Shown here one piece after another: positions 51,660-61,945 of a stretch of 64,000 nucleotides of DNA. The notes under the pieces were generated by a model. That model did no database searches. It saw only the letters and a list, made by a program, of their open reading frames with translations, and had not been told where the DNA came from. Position 1 is the stretch's first letter; the number at the start of each line of letters is the position of its first letter. Source of the DNA: Comamonadaceae bacterium (GTDB lineage Bacteria; Pseudomonadota; Gammaproteobacteria; Burkholderiales; Burkholderiaceae_C). Location of the stretch: contig JAIXRJ010000016.1 of the NCBI GenBank assembly GCA_027485235.1, forward strand, positions 51,123 through 115,122, given 5' to 3'. The position numbers and the translations under genes are program-made.

Positions 51660-54575
51660 TCAAGGGAGCAAACGCGCCAAATAGTGGCCCGTGAAGCTCG
51701 CCTTGTTTTTGGCCAGCTGCTCCGGCGTGCCTTCGCCCAGCACCGTGCCGCCGCCCGCGCCACCCTCTGGCCCCATGTCGATCAGCCAGTCGGCGGTTTT
51801 GATCACGTCGAGGTTGTGTTCGATGATGACGATGGTGTTGCCCGCGTCGCGCAGCTGGTGCAGCACTTTGAGCAGCAGGTCGATGTCGGCAAAGTGCAGG
51901 CCGGTGGTGGGTTCGTCCAGGATGTAGAGCGTGCGGCCGGTGTCGCGTTTGGACAATTCGAGTGCGAGCTTGACGCGTTGCGCTTCGCCGCCTGATAGCG
52001 TGGTGGCGCTTTGGCCCAGGCGGATGTAGGTCAGGCCCACATCCAGCAGGGTTTGCAGCTTGCGGGCAATGTTGGGCACGGCGCTGAAAAACTGGTGCGC
52101 GGCTTCCACCGTCATGTTCAAAATCTGCGCGATGTTCTGGCCCTTGTATTGCACCTCCAGCGTTTCGCGGTTGTAGCGCATGCCGTGACACACGTCGCAG
52201 GGCACGTACACATCGGGCAAAAAGTGCATTTCCACCTTCACCATGCCATCCCCCTGGCAGGCTTCGCAGCGGCCCCCACCCGACGATGCACTCACGTTGA
52301 AACTGAAGCGCCCGGGGCCGTAGCCGCGCTCGCGTGCTGCAGGTACCTCGGCCATCAGTTCGCGGATGTGGGTGAACAGGCCGGTGTAGGTGGCCGGGTT
52401 GCTGCGCGGGGTGCGGCCAATCGGTGACTGGTCGACGTTGATGACTTTGTCGAAGTGCTCCAGGCCTTTGATCTCTTCGTGCGCGGCGGCATCGCCCTGG
52501 GCACGGTGGATCTGGTGGGCAGCGGCGTGGTAGAGCGTGTCGTTGACCAGGGTGGATTTTCCTGAACCCGACACACCCGTCACGCAAGTGAGCAAGCCCA
52601 CGGGAAACTTCACGTTCACGCTTTTCAGGTTGTTGCCCGACGCGCCCACAATCTCGATGAAGTCCTTGCCCGCTTTGTGGCGCTTGGGGATCTCGATTTT
52701 TTTGCGGCCCGACATGTACTGGCCGGTGACCGAGTCGGGTGCGGCCAGGATGTCGGCGCAAGTGCCTTGCGCCATCACGCGCCCGCCGTGCACGCCTGCC
52801 CCCGGCCCCATGTCGATCACATGGTCGGCCACGCGGATCATGTCTTCGTCGTGCTCGACCACCAACACGCTGTTGCCGATGTCACGCAGGTGTTGCAGCG
52901 TGCCGATCAGGCGGTCGTTGTCGCGCTGGTGCAAGCCGATGCTGGGCTCGTCCAGCACATACATCACGCCTGTGAGCCCCGAGCCGATTTGGCTGGCCAG
53001 GCGGATGCGCTGCGACTCGCCGCCCGACAAGGTGTCGGCGCTGCGGTCCAAGCTCAAATAGTTCAGGCCCACGTCGTTCAGGAACTTCAGGCGCAGCGCG
53101 ATTTCCCGCACCACCTTGTCGGCGATCTCGGCCTTGGCGCCGTGCATTTTCAGGCCCTGAAAGTACTGCTGTGATTCGCCCAAGGTGATGTGGCTGATTT
53201 CGTAAATGGCGCGAGCTTGCGCGCCTTCGCCAATGCGCACATGGCGCGCCTCGCGTCGCAAGCGCGTGCCTTGGCAGCTGGTGCAGGCCTGCAGGTTGCG
53301 GTAGCGGGCCAGGTCTTCGCGCACCACGGCCGAGTCGGTCTCGCGGTAGCGCCGCGTCATGTTGGGGATGATCCCTTCAAACGGGTGCTTCTTGCTGACT
53401 TTCTTGCCTTGCGATGCGCCCGACTCCATGGTGTAACTGAACTTGATTTCCTCCAGCCCCGAGCCGTGCAGCAGCACCTGTTGGTGAATGGGTGCGAGTT
53501 TTTCAAACGGCGTTTCGATGTCAAACTGGTAATGCTTGGCCAGGCTTTCGAGCATGCTGAAGTAAAAGCCGTTGCGCCGGTCCCAGCCTTTGATGGCGCC
53601 ACTGGCCAGGCTGAGCGACGGAAAAGCCACCACCCGCTCAGGGTCAAAAAACGCCATGCTGCCGATGCCGTCACAAGTCGGACATGCGCCCATGGGCGAG
53701 TTGAATGAGAACAGGCGGGGTTCCAACTCGCTGATCGAGTAGGTGCACACCGGGCATGAGAACTTGGCGTTGAACAGGTGTTCTTTGCCCGTGTCCATCT
53801 CGAGTGCCACAGCGCGGTGCTCGGCCAGTTGCAGCGCCGCTTCAAAGCTTTCGGCCAGGCGCTGGCGCAGGGCGTCACGCGCTTTGGCATCCTCCTCAGA
53901 GCGAACCTTGATGCGGTCCACCACCACGTCGATGTTGTGCTTCTCGGTCTTCTTGAGCGTGGGCAGGTCTTCTATCTCCACCGTCTGGCCATTGATGCGA
54001 AAGCGCACATAGCCCAGGGCCTGCATCTGCTCAAAGACTTTTTCAAACTCGCCTTTTTTCTCGCGGGCAATGGGTGCCAAGATCATCAGCTTGGTGTCTT
54101 CGGGCAGGGCCAGCACGGCGTCCACCATTTGGCTCACGGTCTGCGCTTGCAGGGGCAAGTTGTGGTCGGGGCAATAGGGCGTGCCGGCGCGGGCAAACAG
54201 CAGGCGCAGGTAGTCGTGGATCTCGGTCACCGTGCCCACCGTGGAGCGCGGGTTGTGGCTGGTGGCTTTTTGCTCGATGGAAATCGCAGGCGACAAGCCC
54301 TCGATCAGGTCCACATCGGGTTTGTCCATCAGCTGCAAAAACTGCCGCGCATAGGCCGACAGGCTTTCCACGTAGCGGCGCTGGCCTTCGGCGTACAGCG
54401 TGTCAAAGGCCAGGCTCGACTTGCCTGAACCCGACAAGCCGGTGATCACCACCAGTTGGTTGCGCGGGATGTCGAGGTCGATGTTTTTGAGGTTGTGGGT
54501 GCGCGCACCCCGCACGCTGATGTGCGTTTGCCGCAAGGCCGCAGCCAGGTAGGTGTCTTGGCGATCAGAGTTCAA
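51660..54575 (-). CDS. uvrA: excinuclease ABC subunit A
   Basis: Damage-recognition ATPase of nucleotide excision repair. The 971-residue protein starts at TTG 54575 and has Walker [10 protein letters not shown] (46-54), the first zinc finger CPVCTYSI...CPTCDG, a second Walker A VSGSGKST, the second zinc finger CEACQGDG...CDVCHG, and two ABC signature motifs TLSGGE. No Met precedes the conserved N-terminus; [19 protein letters not shown] follows. A frame starting further upstream would run through the promoter region and into ssb on the other strand. It is divergent from ssb. Confidence 0.95.
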   Translation of the reverse strand: MNSDRQDTYLAAALRQTHISVRGARTHNLKNIDLDIPRNQLVVITGLSGSGKSSLAFDTLYAEGQRRYVESLSAYARQFLQLMDKPDVDLIEGLSPAISIEQKATSHNPRSTVGTVTEIHDYLRLLFARAGTPYCPDHNLPLQAQTVSQMVDAVLALPEDTKLMILAPIAREKKGEFEKVFEQMQALGYVRFRINGQTVEIEDLPTLKKTEKHNIDVVVDRIKVRSEEDAKARDALRQRLAESFEAALQLAEHRAVALEMDTGKEHLFNAKFSCPVCTYSISELEPRLFSFNSPMGACPTCDGIGSMAFFDPERVVAFPSLSLASGAIKGWDRRNGFYFSMLESLAKHYQFDIETPFEKLAPIHQQVLLHGSGLEEIKFSYTMESGASQGKKVSKKHPFEGIIPNMTRRYRETDSAVVREDLARYRNLQACTSCQGTRLRREARHVRIGEGAQARAIYEISHITLGESQQYFQGLKMHGAKAEIADKVVREIALRLKFLNDVGLNYLSLDRSADTLSGGESQRIRLASQIGSGLTGVMYVLDEPSIGLHQRDNDRLIGTLQHLRDIGNSVLVVEHDEDMIRVADHVIDMGPGAGVHGGRVMAQGTCADILAAPDSVTGQYMSGRKKIEIPKRHKAGKDFIEIVGASGNNLKSVNVKFPVGLLTCVTGVSGSGKSTLVNDTLYHAAAHQIHRAQGDAAAHEEIKGLEHFDKVINVDQSPIGRTPRSNPATYTGLFTHIRELMAEVPAARERGYGPGRFSFNVSASSGGGRCEACQGDGMVKVEMHFLPDVYVPCDVCHGMRYNRETLEVQYKGQNIAQILNMTVEAAHQFFSAVPNIARKLQTLLDVGLTYIRLGQSATTLSGGEAQRVKLALELSKRDTGRTLYILDEPTTGLHFADIDLLLKVLHQLRDAGNTIVIIEHNLDVIKTADWLIDMGPEGGAGGGTVLGEGTPEQLAKNKASFTGHYLARLLP

Positions 54576-54602
54576 GGTGGAGCCACAAAAACAAAACCCA
54601 CC

Positions 54603-54608
54603 ATTATC
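54603..54608 (-). promoter_or_regulatory. -10-like box of uvrA
   Basis: GATAAT on the minus strand, 28 bases before the TTG start at 54575. It supports that start. No LexA box was recognised. Confidence 0.4.
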
Positions 54609-54750
54609 AAGGATGGCGGCTGGCGCTCGGACTGGGCCCGTCCGATGGGCTTGTCCGTAGCGGTCACCGACATCACCGTCCTGTCCGCCACCCTCCGCCG
54701 ATAATCCTGCCCAATGGCCGCATAATTCATCCCTTATTGAGGAGTTTTTC

Positions 54751-55245
54751 ATGGCATCCGTCAACAAAGTCATCATCGTCGGCAACTTGGGCCGCGATCC
54801 CGAAACACGTTACCTGCCCTCTGGCGACGCCGTGAGCAACATCAACGTGGCCACCACCGACCGGTACAAAGACAAAGCGACCGGCGAAATGAAAGAAGCC
54901 ACCGAGTGGCACCGCATCAGCTTCTTTGGCAAATTGGCCGAGATCGCGGGTCAGTACCTGAAAAAGGGTTCTCAAGTCTATGTCGAGGGCAGCCTGCGCA
55001 CCCGCAAATACACCGACAAAGACGGCATCGAGAAATTTGCCACCGAAATTCGCGGCGAAACCATGCAGATGCTGGGCGGCCGTCAAGGCATGGGCGGACC
55101 ATCCGACGATGCGGGTGGTGGCTACGCCCCTCGCCAGGCGCCGGCAGCACGTCCAGCCGCTGCCGCTGCAGCGCGCCCTGCAGCGGCAGCGGCCAAGCCC
55201 GCGCCCAGCAACTTCGACGACATGGACGATGACATTCCCTTTTGA
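54751..55245 (+). CDS. ssb: single-stranded DNA-binding protein
   Basis: Binds single-stranded DNA in replication, recombination and repair. The 164-residue protein has the OB fold with [31 protein letters not shown] and SLRTRKYTD, then an Ala/Pro-rich linker (about 120-150) and the acidic tail DMDDDIPF that binds partner proteins. The ATG at 54751 has GAGGAG upstream. A terminator at 55262 ends the transcript. uvrA-ssb head-to-head pairing is typical of proteobacteria. Confidence 0.97.
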   Translation: MASVNKVIIVGNLGRDPETRYLPSGDAVSNINVATTDRYKDKATGEMKEATEWHRISFFGKLAEIAGQYLKKGSQVYVEGSLRTRKYTDKDGIEKFATEIRGETMQMLGGRQGMGGPSDDAGGGYAPRQAPAARPAAAAAARPAAAAAKPAPSNFDDMDDDIPF

Positions 55246-55261
55246 GCCACGCGCACTCTTG

Positions 55262-55293
55262 AAAACCCGTGGTCAGCCCCACGGGTTTTTTTT
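55262..55293 (+). terminator. rho-independent terminator after ssb
   Basis: An 11-base stem, AAAACCCGTGG and CCACGGGTTTT, six-base loop, then a long T run (55285-55293). Confidence 0.9.
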
Positions 55294-55513
55294 ATGCCTT
55301 CACCGTGTCAACCAGCCATGTCTGAAAGTCGCCGTTTTTCAGAGCATCTGCTTTTTCGTGTTTCGCCATGCTTTGCGGCTTGCTGTGCGGCCGTTTGCGG
55401 GTGACCGAAGCGCCAGAGCGGTCAGCAGTCCAAGGCGGAAACCGAGGCGCTTGGGCGCCGTTTCGTCCCCACAGGCTTGACGAGGGAGCCGTTTGTTGGA
55501 TCAAAATGGGGGC

Positions 55514-56848
55514 ATGAACGAAATCAATTCACGCTACTTGCCCGAAGACGATGCCCAACGCAGCCAGCTTCACAACGAAGTCCATGCACGCCCTTCTGCC
55601 CGTGTTCGATTGCCGGCTTTGATTGTTTATGTGGCCGTGCTCAATGCGGGCATCACCCGCGAACAGGAATGGGCGCACCTGGTCCGTTTGCCCGGGCATG
55701 CCGATCTGAAGCCTGAGCAATTGAATGGCAACTTTTTGCGTCTGCGTTGTGATGGCTTCACGGTCAAGTGGGAGCGGCACACCGAGTTCACCCGTTATTC
55801 GATCGTGCAGGCGCTGCCTTCGCATGCCTTTTGGGGCGCGGTCAATCCCGAGTTGGCCTCTCAGGCGGTGGTGGGCAGCGACTGGTTGCGTGCCATTCCT
55901 GGGCAAACCGTGGCCGCGATCCACATGGGCATGCTGGAGGGCGATATGACCTCTCCCGAGCTCGTTGCGCAGGCGCAAGCTTGGTTGGGGGAGGGCTCGA
56001 TCGTGGGTTCGCGCATGGGCAACACGACCGAGGGGGTGCCCCATTCTTGTGTGCTCACGCATTTTCGTTTGGGGCCTGACGGCTTTGAGCGCATGCTGGT
56101 GGTGGCGCCCCCCAACACACCAGACACGCGGGGCGGTCGCATCTCGCAGCGCTTGTTGGAGTTAGAGACCTACCGCTTGATGGCCTTGCGCGGTTTGCCC
56201 GTGGCCAAGGCCTTGGCACCGGTTTTGTCCGAGGCCGAGGCGCAATTGGCCGACATCACGGCCGGCATGGAGCGCAAGGGCGAAAGCGATCAAGACTTGC
56301 TGGATGTGCTGGTGTCCTTGGCGGCCCGGATCGAGCGGGCGACCGCGGAGCACGGCTACCGCTTTTCGGCCACCCGTGCCTATGACACTTTGGTGGGCCA
56401 ACGCATTTCTGAGTTGCGTGAGCGCCCGGTGGCGGGCATCCAAACGGTGGGCGAGTTCATGCAACGCCGTTTGTCACCGGCCATGGCCACGGTGGCGGCG
56501 ACAGCGCAGCGGCTGGCTTCTTTTTCTGAGCGCATCTCGCGCACCAGCGCCTTGTTGCGCACCCGGGTGGACATTGCTTCCGAATCGCAAAACCAGATCT
56601 TGTTGGAAAAGCTGACCAAGGGTCAAGCCTTGCAGCTGCGCTTGCAAAGCACGGTTGAGGGCTTGTCGATCGCGGCCATCAGCTACTACGTGGTCAGTTT
56701 GGTGCTGTACGCCGCCAAGGGCTTGAACAAGTTGGGCCTGCCTTTGAACCCCGAAGTGGCCGCGGGCCTGTCGATTCCGCTGGTGTGGTGGGGCGTGTGG
56801 CGCATGACCCGCAAGATCTACGACAAGTTGAAGCAGCCGGGACATTGA
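55514..56848 (+). CDS. DUF3422 family membrane protein
   Basis: A 444-residue protein of the DUF3422 family. The N-terminal half is soluble and includes LHNEVHARPSARV, FTRYSIVQ and a DWLRAIPGQT segment; the middle has a coiled coil; the C-terminus holds two membrane helices (AISYYVVSLVLYAAKGLNKLG and GLSIPLVWWGVW). Such proteins occur widely in proteobacteria with no known function. ATG 55514 was chosen. It is preceded by CAAAAT six bases upstream and TTGACG at 55477, so it may be a leaderless gene. Convergent with mnmA. Confidence 0.82.
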   Translation: MNEINSRYLPEDDAQRSQLHNEVHARPSARVRLPALIVYVAVLNAGITREQEWAHLVRLPGHADLKPEQLNGNFLRLRCDGFTVKWERHTEFTRYSIVQALPSHAFWGAVNPELASQAVVGSDWLRAIPGQTVAAIHMGMLEGDMTSPELVAQAQAWLGEGSIVGSRMGNTTEGVPHSCVLTHFRLGPDGFERMLVVAPPNTPDTRGGRISQRLLELETYRLMALRGLPVAKALAPVLSEAEAQLADITAGMERKGESDQDLLDVLVSLAARIERATAEHGYRFSATRAYDTLVGQRISELRERPVAGIQTVGEFMQRRLSPAMATVAATAQRLASFSERISRTSALLRTRVDIASESQNQILLEKLTKGQALQLRLQSTVEGLSIAAISYYVVSLVLYAAKGLNKLGLPLNPEVAAGLSIPLVWWGVWRMTRKIYDKLKQPGH

Positions 56849-56870
56849 GCCGTTCGCCATGGGGGGGTGC

Positions 56871-58001
56871 TCAGGGGGGTGATTCGGCGGCAATCACACC
56901 GCCACCCAGGCACACATCGCCGTCGTAAAGCACCGCGCTTTGGCCGGGTGTGACAGCCCATTGCGCTTGTGGAAACAGCAAGTCGAAAGCGGGCGCTGTG
57001 CTGCCCGCGCTCGCTGCGCGAAGGGTGCAAGGCGCATCGGTTTGTCGGTAGCGCGTTTTGGCGGCATACAGACCGGGTGCAGGGGCAATGCCTGCACACC
57101 AACTCGCATCGGCAGCGTGCAAGCCCTCGGACAGCAGCCAAGGGTGATCATGGCCTTGCACCACCCACAAGGTGTTTTTTGCGAGGTCTTTGCGCGCCAC
57201 AAACCAGGGAATATGCTCACCGCCGCCGCGCTGAGCGCCCTTGGCTTTGATACCGCCAATGCCCAGTCCCTGCCTCTGACCCAAGGTGTAAAAGCTCAGC
57301 CCCACATGTTGGCCGATCGTGCGGCCATTGGGGTCTTTGATGGGGCCGGGTTCTTTGGAAATGTAGCGGTTCAAAAACTCGCGAAAAGGGCGCTCGCCAA
57401 TGAAGCAGATGCCTGTGGAGTCTTTCTTTTGGGCATTGGGCAGCCCAATGTCCTGGGCGATGCGGCGTACTTCGGTTTTGAGCAACTCGCCAACCGGAAA
57501 CAAGGTCTTGGACAGCTGAGACTGGTTGAGGCGGTGCAAAAAATAACTCTGGTCTTTGGAGGGGTCCAGGCCCTTGAGCAATTCATGGCGGCCAGTCTGC
57601 GCATTCAGGCGAACCCGGCAATAGTGGCCGGTGGCGATTTTCTCGGCCCCCAGGCGCATGGCGTGGTCAAGAAAAGACTTGAACTTGATCTCGGCGTTGC
57701 ACAGGATGTCCGGGTTGGGTGTGCGACCGGCTTGGTATTCGCGCAGAAACTCTGAAAAAACACGGTCTTTGTAGTCGGCCGCAAAATTGACGTGTTCGAT
57801 CTCAATGCCCAAGACATCGGCCACGGCGGCGGCATCGATGAAATCCATGTTGGACGAACAAAATGCGCTGTCGTCGTCATCTTCCCAGTTCTTCATGAAG
57901 ATGCCGACGACCTCGTACCCCTGTTGCTTGAGCAGGTAGGCGCTGACGGCTGAATCGACGCCGCCGGACAAACCGACGACCACACGGGCTTGTTTGGACA
58001 T
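56871..58001 (-). CDS. mnmA: tRNA-specific 2-thiouridylase
   Basis: Adds sulfur to uridine 34 of tRNAs for Lys, Glu and Gln. The 376-residue protein has the PP-loop SGGVDS (12-17), the catalytic cysteines Cys101 ([10 protein letters not shown]) and Cys199 ([10 protein letters not shown]), and the C-terminal beta-barrel typical of MnmA. The ATG at 58001 lies six bases after a GATAAT box, so a leaderless transcript is possible. The Nudix gene lies about 1.5 kb further, separated by other genes. Confidence 0.96.
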   Translation of the reverse strand: MSKQARVVVGLSGGVDSAVSAYLLKQQGYEVVGIFMKNWEDDDDSAFCSSNMDFIDAAAVADVLGIEIEHVNFAADYKDRVFSEFLREYQAGRTPNPDILCNAEIKFKSFLDHAMRLGAEKIATGHYCRVRLNAQTGRHELLKGLDPSKDQSYFLHRLNQSQLSKTLFPVGELLKTEVRRIAQDIGLPNAQKKDSTGICFIGERPFREFLNRYISKEPGPIKDPNGRTIGQHVGLSFYTLGQRQGLGIGGIKAKGAQRGGGEHIPWFVARKDLAKNTLWVVQGHDHPWLLSEGLHAADASWCAGIAPAPGLYAAKTRYRQTDAPCTLRAASAGSTAPAFDLLFPQAQWAVTPGQSAVLYDGDVCLGGGVIAAESPP

Positions 58002-58007
58002 CCCTTG

Positions 58008-58013
58008 ATTATC
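58008..58013 (-). promoter_or_regulatory. -10-like box before mnmA
   Basis: GATAAT on the minus strand, six bases (CAAGGG) before the mnmA ATG. The bases between resemble a Shine-Dalgarno placed too close to work normally. Confidence 0.4.
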
Positions 58014-58063
58014 CCGCGCAGCGAGGGATTGAAAATTTACAATGCTTTGAAATTCATAAACCG

Positions 58064-58789
58064 ATGAGCAAAACCTGCACCTTGTGCAACACCTTTCGAA
58101 CCGTCCTGAGCGACTTGGCTCTGGGCTTGTTTCTTGTCACGCACAGTGGTTTGGCCATGGTGGGCTTGGTGGTGGCTGCCAGCGTGCTGGCTTTGTGGCT
58201 CAAGCCGGATTGGTTGCAGGCCTCTGAAGAAAAACTGTTCACCTGGCTGCGTGAAAGGCAGGTGTTGGTGTCGTGGCTGCCCGAAAACGCGGCCGAGCGT
58301 GCCACGGCGATGTCTGTGCGAGAACTGCCTGCCCCTCAGGCCGCAGTGGCCAATTGGCTGGCCCGAAAATACAAAGTGGCACCCGAGCCCTTGGCCGCTT
58401 TGGTGGCCGAGGCCCAAGTGCTCTCCCAAAAATACAAATTGGCGCCTCATTTGATTTTGGCGGTCATGGCCATTGAGTCCAATTTCCACCCGTTTGTCCA
58501 AAGCCACGCCGGTGCGCAAGGCTTGATGCAGGTGATGACCAGCATCCACGCCAAGCGTTACCAAGCCTATGGGGGCAGTTTGACAGCGTTCGACCCCATC
58601 ACCAACATGCGGGTCGGTGTGGCGCTGTTGGCTGACTTCATCAGAAACAAAGGCTCAGTGGAAGAAGGACTGCGTTATTACTTGGGTGGTGACACGGTAT
58701 TTGAAGATGGCGGCTATGTGGCCAAGGTGCAGGCAGAGCAGGCGCGTCTTGACCAAGTGGCTGCCGGGGCCAATGTGCCCGTGCTTTGA
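58064..58789 (+). CDS. lytic transglycosylase (SLT family)
   Basis: Cleaves the glycan strand of peptidoglycan in the periplasm, making 1,6-anhydro ends. The 241-residue protein has one N-terminal membrane anchor (about 28-47), and an SLT domain with [12 protein letters not shown] (catalytic Glu138), [12 protein letters not shown] and [12 protein letters not shown], which place it in family 1-like SLT enzymes. It lacks large additional domains. ATG 58064 is clear. It is convergent with the TSUP exporter gene. Confidence 0.9.
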   Translation: MSKTCTLCNTFRTVLSDLALGLFLVTHSGLAMVGLVVAASVLALWLKPDWLQASEEKLFTWLRERQVLVSWLPENAAERATAMSVRELPAPQAAVANWLARKYKVAPEPLAALVAEAQVLSQKYKLAPHLILAVMAIESNFHPFVQSHAGAQGLMQVMTSIHAKRYQAYGGSLTAFDPITNMRVGVALLADFIRNKGSVEEGLRYYLGGDTVFEDGGYVAKVQAEQARLDQVAAGANVPVL

Positions 58790-58817
58790 GGTTCCGCAGG
58801 GCTCGGGGCGCTGTGTT

Positions 58818-59564
58818 TCAAACCAGGCGGCTGAAGAACACCGCGCTCATGGTCAATCCAGTTCCGATGACCAGTTGACGCACCACCTGAGAAGGCAAAC
58901 GTTTGGCCAGGCGAGCGCCTGACCACCCCCCCAGAGTGGCCAAAGCCATCATCCACAAGGCCTGGTCCCAGACGATGGCGCCCGCCCAGGCAAAGGCGGC
59001 CACGGACAGCCAAGACAAGACAAAAGAGTTGAGATTTTTCAAAGCGTTGACGGTGTTCAGTCGCGATTCACCCGTCAGGGTGTACAAAGCCATCAGCAAA
59101 ACACCCAGGCCGCCATTGAAATACCCGCCGTACACACAAACCAAGAGCAAACCGGGCAAACGCCAAGCACGGTGACCCTTTCCAGCACGGCGAGCGGCAA
59201 TGGCAGGGCCCAGCGCGAAGAGTGCCGTGGCCAGCAGCAAGAGCCAAGGCACCAAACCCGCAAACAATTTGGCGGGCGTGACGAGCAACAAAGCGGCACC
59301 CACCAGACCGCCCATGGCTGCAACGATCACCTCGCGGCGCAACACCTCGCTGGGGATGCTTTTGATCTCGTCTTTGAAGCCCCAGGAGCTGCCCAGATAA
59401 CCGGGACTGACGGCTGCGGCGCTGGTGGCGTTGGCGGCCAAAGGCGGCAAGCCTGCAAAGACCAACGCCGGAAAGGTCAGAAAGCTGCCACCGCCCGCAA
59501 TCGCGTTGAGAACGCCTGCACCCAAGGCGGCAGCGCCGGTCACCAGCCAAACGTTGTCAATCAT
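58818..59564 (-). CDS. TSUP family sulfite/sulfonate exporter (TauE/SafE)
   Basis: Inner-membrane protein of the TauE/SafE family, 248 residues, about eight helices in two repeats: AGGGSFLTFPALVFAGL is the family signature turn, YFNGGLGVLLMALYT is its second-half equivalent. Members export sulfite, sulfonates or related anions. The start overlaps the Nudix stop by four bases (ATGA), so both are co-translated. No sulfur genes are adjacent. Substrate by family only. Confidence 0.88.
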   Translation of the reverse strand: MIDNVWLVTGAAALGAGVLNAIAGGGSFLTFPALVFAGLPPLAANATSAAAVSPGYLGSSWGFKDEIKSIPSEVLRREVIVAAMGGLVGAALLLVTPAKLFAGLVPWLLLLATALFALGPAIAARRAGKGHRAWRLPGLLLVCVYGGYFNGGLGVLLMALYTLTGESRLNTVNALKNLNSFVLSWLSVAAFAWAGAIVWDQALWMMALATLGGWSGARLAKRLPSQVVRQLVIGTGLTMSAVFFSRLV

Positions 59565-60064
59565 GGTGCCGTCAGTTCCAGGGGGGGCAAAGAGGCCACG
59601 GCATCATCGGTGTAAATCACTTCGAGTGGGAAGCGTTGTCCGGCCAAGTGGTCTTCGATACAGCGCAAGACCAGGGGGCTGCGGTGGCGCGGGGCGCTGG
59701 CGCGCACTTCCTCGGGGGTCATCCAAATGGTGCGCACGATGCCGTCGTCCAGGCTCAGATGGGGCTGCCGCTCGCCGATCTCGCCGCAAAAAGCCATGCG
59801 CACATAGGTGATGTCTTCGCCCGCTGCCGGGCGCTGAAAGCGTGAGAGGTAAATGCCCACCAAAGCGGTGGGCGTGAACGGTTGGGCCGTTTCCTCCAGC
59901 GCTTCGCGTGCGCAGGCTTGTGCGGGTGATTCGCCCGGATCCAGATGGCCTGCCGGGTTGTTCAGGCGCAAACCTTCTTGGGTGTGTTCTTCGATCAACA
60001 GGTAGCGGCCATCACGCTCGATGATGGCGGCCACAGTGACATTGGGTTTCCAGCGTGTGTCCAT
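59561..60064 (-). CDS. Nudix hydrolase, NudJ-like
   Basis: A 167-residue Nudix pyrophosphatase. The Nudix box runs GHLDPGESPAQACAREALEE (39-58), a match to GX5EX7REUXEE. NPAGH before it, and the WMTPEEVRA segment after it, resemble NudJ, which hydrolyses HMP-PP and nucleoside phosphates. The ATG at 60064 is a clear start. It overlaps the TSUP exporter start. A much longer frame to the right on this strand is antisense to pntA and is not real. The 60065-60289 gap upstream holds AT-rich sequence likely to drive pntA. Confidence 0.88.
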   Translation of the reverse strand: MDTRWKPNVTVAAIIERDGRYLLIEEHTQEGLRLNNPAGHLDPGESPAQACAREALEETAQPFTPTALVGIYLSRFQRPAAGEDITYVRMAFCGEIGERQPHLSLDDGIVRTIWMTPEEVRASAPRHRSPLVLRCIEDHLAGQRFPLEVIYTDDAVASLPPLELTAP

Positions 60065-60289
60065 GCGCTCAATTATCGGTGGGCCAAGGGGACAAAATGC
60101 TCGGCCGTCACACTTTGGCCTCTGAAGGGTGCTTGGACGGGTTAAGTTAAGCCTTCTGTATGATTTTTTGCTGATGTTCTCTGGCCCCCAAGATCTTGCA
60201 AAGGACTTGCGTTTCACGCGGATGGATTGACTTCGGTTAAGCTTTGAGATTGGCCATATTTTTTTTGTGGATTGAGTGAGGAGACAGAC

Positions 60290-61891
60290 ATGCAGACAGG
60301 CGACAACGCCCCCACGCCGCAGCGCATTGGCGTGCCCAAAGAGATTTTCCCCGGTGAAAAACGGGTGGCCACCGTCCCCGATGCGGTGACCAAGCTGGTC
60401 AAACTCGGCTTTGCCGTGGTCGTGGAGCAAGGCGCGGGTGAGTTGGCCGACCTGTCGGATGCGGCCTATGTCGAAGCCGGTGCCACCATTGCGCCGAGCG
60501 CGGCGGCGCTGTGGAGCGACAGCGACATCGTCTTCAAAGTGCGTGCCCCCACGGCCGATGAAGTCGCCCTGATGCACGAAGGCCAGACCCTGATCGGCTT
60601 CTTGTGGCCCGCCCAAAACCCCGATTTGATGCAGCTGCTGGCGGCCCAAAAGGTCACCGCGCTCTCCATTGACGCACTGCCCCGCACCTTGAGCCGCGCC
60701 CAGAAGATGGACGCGCTGACCTCCATGGCCGGTGTGAGCGGCTACCGCGCTGTGGTGGAGTCGGCCAATGCCTTTGGCCGTTTCTTCAACGGCCAAATCA
60801 CGGCCGCGGGCAAAGTGCCCCCCGCCAAAGTGTTCATCGCCGGTGCCGGTGTGGCTGGTTTGGCCGCCATTGGCGCTGCTGCCAGCTTGGGCGCCATCGT
60901 GCGTGCCAACGACACCCGCGCCGAAGTGGCCGACCAGGTCGTCTCGCTGGGCGGTGAGTTCGTCAAGGTGGATTACGAAGAAGAAGGCTCGGGCGGCGGC
61001 GGTTACGCCAAGGTCATGAGCGAAGGCTTCCAGGCCGCGCAGCGCGAGATGTACGCACGCCAAGCCAAAGAGTGCGACATCATCATCACCACCGCGCTGA
61101 TTCCCGGCAAACCCGCGCCCAAGCTGATCACCGCCGAGATGGTGCAAAGCATGAAGCCCGGCAGCGTGATCGTGGACATGGCCGCCGAGCAAGGTGGCAA
61201 CTGCGAACTGACCGAACCCGGCAAGGCCGTGGTCAAGCACGGCGTGACGATTGTGGGCTACACCGACCTGGCCTCGCGCATGGCGCGCCAGTCGTCCACG
61301 CTGTACGGCACCAACCTGTTCCGCCTGACGGAAGAGCTGTGCAAGACCAAAGACGGCGTGATCAACGTCAACATGGAAGACGACGCGATTCGGGGTCTGA
61401 CGGTCATCAAGAACGGCGAAATCACCTGGCCCGCCCCGCCTTTGGTGGTGGCCCCCAAGCCCGCTCCTAAACCCGCCGCAGCGCCTGCCGCCAAAAAAGG
61501 CCATGGTCATGGCGAGCCATCCGGCCCCATGCCGGTGGGCCAGTTGCTCACCGTGTCGGCGGTCGCCGCTGTGTTGCTGGTGTTGGTCGGTGCCTACGCA
61601 CCGGCCGCGTTCCTCTCGCACTTCACCGTGTTTGTGTTGGCCTGCTTTGTGGGCTACATGGTGGTCTGGAACGTCAAGCCCGCGCTGCACACCCCGCTCA
61701 TGAGCGTGACCAACGCGATCAGCTCCATCATCGCCATTGGTGCGCTGGTGCAGATTTCGCCCTTGGCCGCGGCTGGACGGCCCAACACGCTGATCGGCAT
61801 TCTGGCGGCTTTGGCCCTGGTGCTGACGGCCATCAACATGTTTGGCGGCTTTGCCGTCACCCAGCGCATGCTGGCGATGTTCCGAAAGTAA
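60290..61891 (+). CDS. pntA: NAD(P) transhydrogenase subunit alpha
   Basis: Makes NADPH from NADH using the proton gradient; the alpha subunit carries the NAD-binding dI domain and part of the membrane domain. The 533-residue protein has [16 protein letters not shown] at the start, [15 protein letters not shown] (Rossmann turn, about 181-196), a Pro/Ala-rich linker (about 392-418) that ends in a His-Gly pair repeat, and four C-terminal helices. ATG 60290 has GAGGAG. A hairpin lies between it and pntB. Confidence 0.95.
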   Translation: MQTGDNAPTPQRIGVPKEIFPGEKRVATVPDAVTKLVKLGFAVVVEQGAGELADLSDAAYVEAGATIAPSAAALWSDSDIVFKVRAPTADEVALMHEGQTLIGFLWPAQNPDLMQLLAAQKVTALSIDALPRTLSRAQKMDALTSMAGVSGYRAVVESANAFGRFFNGQITAAGKVPPAKVFIAGAGVAGLAAIGAAASLGAIVRANDTRAEVADQVVSLGGEFVKVDYEEEGSGGGGYAKVMSEGFQAAQREMYARQAKECDIIITTALIPGKPAPKLITAEMVQSMKPGSVIVDMAAEQGGNCELTEPGKAVVKHGVTIVGYTDLASRMARQSSTLYGTNLFRLTEELCKTKDGVINVNMEDDAIRGLTVIKNGEITWPAPPLVVAPKPAPKPAAAPAAKKGHGHGEPSGPMPVGQLLTVSAVAAVLLVLVGAYAPAAFLSHFTVFVLACFVGYMVVWNVKPALHTPLMSVTNAISSIIAIGALVQISPLAAAGRPNTLIGILAALALVLTAINMFGGFAVTQRMLAMFRK

Positions 61892-61897
61892 ATGAAT

Positions 61898-61927
61898 TTG
61901 GGGACATATCTTTAGCTCTGTCCCCAA
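61898..61927. repeat. hairpin-forming repeat between pntA and pntB
   Basis: Nine-base arms TTGGGGACA and TGTCCCCAA around a 12-base loop. No T run follows it directly. It resembles an interspersed extragenic element rather than a terminator and may tune mRNA stability between the two subunit genes. Confidence 0.7.
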
Positions 61928-61945
61928 CTGATTAAAGAGACACTC

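Noticed and set aside
55292..55504. Minus-strand 70-codon frame in the ssb-DUF3422 gap
   Set aside because: It runs into the ssb terminator, its composition is basic and Pro/Ser-rich with no motif, and it has no ribosome-binding site.
60065..61927. Very long minus-strand open frame running on from the Nudix gene across pntA
   Set aside because: It is antisense to the full pntA sequence, has no domain, and arises from high GC. Only the Nudix part (59561-60064) has a family signature.
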